Shown here: positions 62,444-64,000 of the stretch, one piece after another
How the letters are laid out: each line of letters begins with the position of its first letter
Numbering within the stretch: the stretch's first letter is position 1
Assembly (NCBI RefSeq): GCF_030140925.1
Contig: NZ_JARBWD010000001.1
Location: 2,046,001 to 2,110,000 of the forward strand
Reading direction: 5' to 3'
Length of the DNA stretch: 64,000 bases
From: Parerythrobacter aestuarii
Lineage (GTDB): Bacteria > Pseudomonadota > Alphaproteobacteria > Sphingomonadales > Sphingomonadaceae
Position numbers and translations under genes: made by a program
The notes under the pieces: model-generated
The model's database searches: none
Told to the model about the DNA's origin: nothing
The model's input: the letters and a program-made list of their open reading frames with translations, nothing else

Positions 62444-64000
62444 ATGGCCGTAGAATTCGAAGATGAAGCCGCTCAGTACACCACCGCGCTCGGCCCGCTC
62501 GTTGGCCTGACGCGCGAGGATATTTTCGGCGCCGTCGCCGTCCTGCTGCGCGAAACCGCTTCCGACCCCCAGCGTCTGATGCGCCATGGGCAGGAAATGG
62601 GCAGCGACATGATCAAGATCATGACCGGCAAGAGCGAGCTTGCGCCCAATCCGCGTGACAAGCGTTTTATGGACCCGGCCTGGCAATACAATCCGTTCAT
62701 GCGCGCCGGGATGCAGTATTACCTTGCCGTGCAGAAAGGCATGTCGAAATGGCTCGAGGAGCTTGAGCTGGACGAACTGGAGAAGGACCGTGCCCGGTTC
62801 ATCTCCAACATCATCATTGACGGGCTCGCCCCCACCAACACGCTGATGGGCAACCCGACCGCCCAGAAGCGGTTGATCGACAGCGGCGGGCTCAGCCTGA
62901 TCAAGGGTCTCAAGAACGCTTACACCGACCTGACCCAGAACAAGGGCATGGTGAGCCAGGTCGACAAGCGTCCGTTCAAGCTGGGCGAAAATGTCGCCAC
63001 CTCCAAAGGCTCGGTCGTGCTGCGGACGGACATGATGGAGCTGGTCCATTACGCTCCGACCACCGACGAGGTCTACGAGATCCCGCAGCTGACGATCCCG
63101 CCGCAGATCAACAAGATGTACATCAACGACCTCTCGCCAGAGAAGTCGGTCGTGAAGTACCAGCTCGACAATGGCGTCCAGACCTTTGTCATCAGCTGGC
63201 GCAATCCGTCGAAGGAACAGGGCCATTGGGACATGGCCGACTATGTCCGTTCCTGCCGCGAAGCGATGGAGGCGGTCAGCGCCATCACCGGCTCCAAGAA
63301 GGTCAATGTCTCGGCCGGTTGTTCGGGCGGGCAGACCGCAACCATGCTGGCCAGCAAGATGGCCAGCGACAAGGATGATTTGCTTGGCGCGCTCACATTG
63401 ATGGTGTGCGTGCTGCACCCCAAACAGAACGATATCGAAGCCGGCTCACTGATCAGCCAGAACGGCCTGGAACTCGCACGTCGTCGCGCAGCCAAGAAGG
63501 GCATCATCAAGGGCGACGACCTCGCCCGCGGCTTCGCCTGGCTGCGACCCAACGACCTGATCTGGAACTACGTCATCAACAACTACCTGCTGGGCGACGA
63601 TCCGCCTGCGTTCGACGTGCTGTTCTGGAATGCCGACGCAACCAACCTCTCAGCCGCACTGATGGGCGATTTCCTGACCATTTTCGAGACGCTGGCCTTC
63701 ACCAAGAAAGGCGAAGTCGAGATGTGCGATCACAAGATCGATCTCAGCAAGGTGAAGAGCGACCTCTTCATCCTTGGCGGCGTGACCGACCACATCACGC
63801 CGTGGAAGGCGACCTACCGTTCGACGCAGCTGTTCGGGTCGAAGGACATCACCTACGTCCTCTCGCATTCGGGCCACATGCAGGCGATCCTCAACCCGCC
63901 GGGCAACCCCAAGGCGCGCTACTACCTCAACAACGGCAAGAAGCTGCCGGCAACCGCCGACGAATGGCAGGCCGGGGCTGAGGAAATGGCCGGCAGCTGG
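62444..64000 (+). CDS. phaC: Polyhydroxyalkanoate synthase (partial)
   Basis: Polymerises (R)-3-hydroxyacyl-CoA to storage polyester. The frame is open from ATG 62444 to the end of the window (519 codons), so the C-terminus is missing. The lipase-like box is A-G-C293-S-G-G with the nucleophilic Cys. GVTDHITPWKATYR and LSHSGHMQAILNPPGNPKA carry the Asp and His of the triad. The stretches DLSPEKSVVKY and VQTFVISWRNPSKEQ resemble class II (medium-chain) synthases of Pseudomonas more than class I. AAGGAGAG precedes the start. No phaA, phaB or phasin gene is seen here. Confidence 0.92.
   Translation, partial: MAVEFEDEAAQYTTALGPLVGLTREDIFGAVAVLLRETASDPQRLMRHGQEMGSDMIKIMTGKSELAPNPRDKRFMDPAWQYNPFMRAGMQYYLAVQKGMSKWLEELELDELEKDRARFISNIIIDGLAPTNTLMGNPTAQKRLIDSGGLSLIKGLKNAYTDLTQNKGMVSQVDKRPFKLGENVATSKGSVVLRTDMMELVHYAPTTDEVYEIPQLTIPPQINKMYINDLSPEKSVVKYQLDNGVQTFVISWRNPSKEQGHWDMADYVRSCREAMEAVSAITGSKKVNVSAGCSGGQTATMLASKMASDKDDLLGALTLMVCVLHPKQNDIEAGSLISQNGLELARRRAAKKGIIKGDDLARGFAWLRPNDLIWNYVINNYLLGDDPPAFDVLFWNADATNLSAALMGDFLTIFETLAFTKKGEVEMCDHKIDLSKVKSDLFILGGVTDHITPWKATYRSTQLFGSKDITYVLSHSGHMQAILNPPGNPKARYYLNNGKKLPATADEWQAGAEEMAGSW

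Overview
The window looks like the chromosome of a Sphingomonadales alphaproteobacterium, most likely an Erythrobacteraceae member (Erythrobacter, Altererythrobacter, Qipengyuania and relatives). This rests on high GC, a bamD / recN / ligA neighbourhood, a single LolC/E-type permease, an ATP-GTP style division into short co-oriented runs with 1-8 nt overlaps, and GTCCCCGC / CTTCGACAGGCTCAG-type hairpin repeats of the kind I associate with sphingomonad intergenic DNA. The genus is inferred, not shown. No tRNA, rRNA, CRISPR array, integrase or transposase was found.

Layout. 1-4.7 kb: lipoprotein export (lolD, lolC), purine synthesis (purF), an SDR and a one-domain PilZ protein. 4.7-13 kb, minus strand: serine hydrolase, cfa, phrB, a hairpin repeat, a YdjM-like membrane hydrolase, and a two-subunit 2-oxoacid:ferredoxin oxidoreductase with a small membrane protein gene between its subunits. 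13-20.3 kb: esterase, rppH, TPR protein, rsmB, guaB, M28 peptidase and 3-hydroxybutyrate dehydrogenase. 20.4-25.9 kb: a zinc metalloprotease, creD, and a BlaI/M56 regulatory pair with a two-site operator. 25.9-32.5 kb: M20 peptidase, sdhA-sdhD-sdhC, SDR, prmA and an enoyl-CoA hydratase. 32.5-36.6 kb: lipid hydroxylase and a coupled trio (diheme cytochrome c, class A beta-lactamase-like lipoprotein, degenerate CinA-like protein). 36.6-48.4 kb: ligA, recN, CapA-like protein, bamD, and proB/proA in divergent orientation. 48.4-50.7 kb: two secreted DUF1036 paralogues and two Flp pilins. 51.1-53.9 kb: an AT-richer two-gene insert. 53.9-64 kb: lepA, two GGDEF-EAL-PilZ proteins, a ferredoxin-NADP reductase and a PHA synthase running off the right edge.

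Most interesting region. The clearest accessory feature is 51151-53849. It holds a DUF262/DUF1524-type protein (ParB-like DGRQR motif plus HNH-like C-terminus) translationally coupled by a 1-nt overlap to an AlbA_2/Schlafen-type protein. The composition is visibly different from its neighbours and a structured repeat lies just upstream. This is a good candidate for a two-component anti-phage or nucleic-acid-targeting system. DUF262 relatives include GmrSD and other defence nucleases, but I do not know this exact pairing as a named system.

Other themes. Three proteins carry PilZ domains and two of them also GGDEF and EAL domains, so cyclic-di-GMP signalling is well represented near the Flp pilins. 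Polyhydroxyalkanoate metabolism appears at both ends (bdhA and phaC). KorAB and the ferredoxin-NADP reductase both depend on ferredoxin. Cell-envelope stress genes (BlaI/M56, creD, two penicillin-recognising folds) are scattered rather than clustered.
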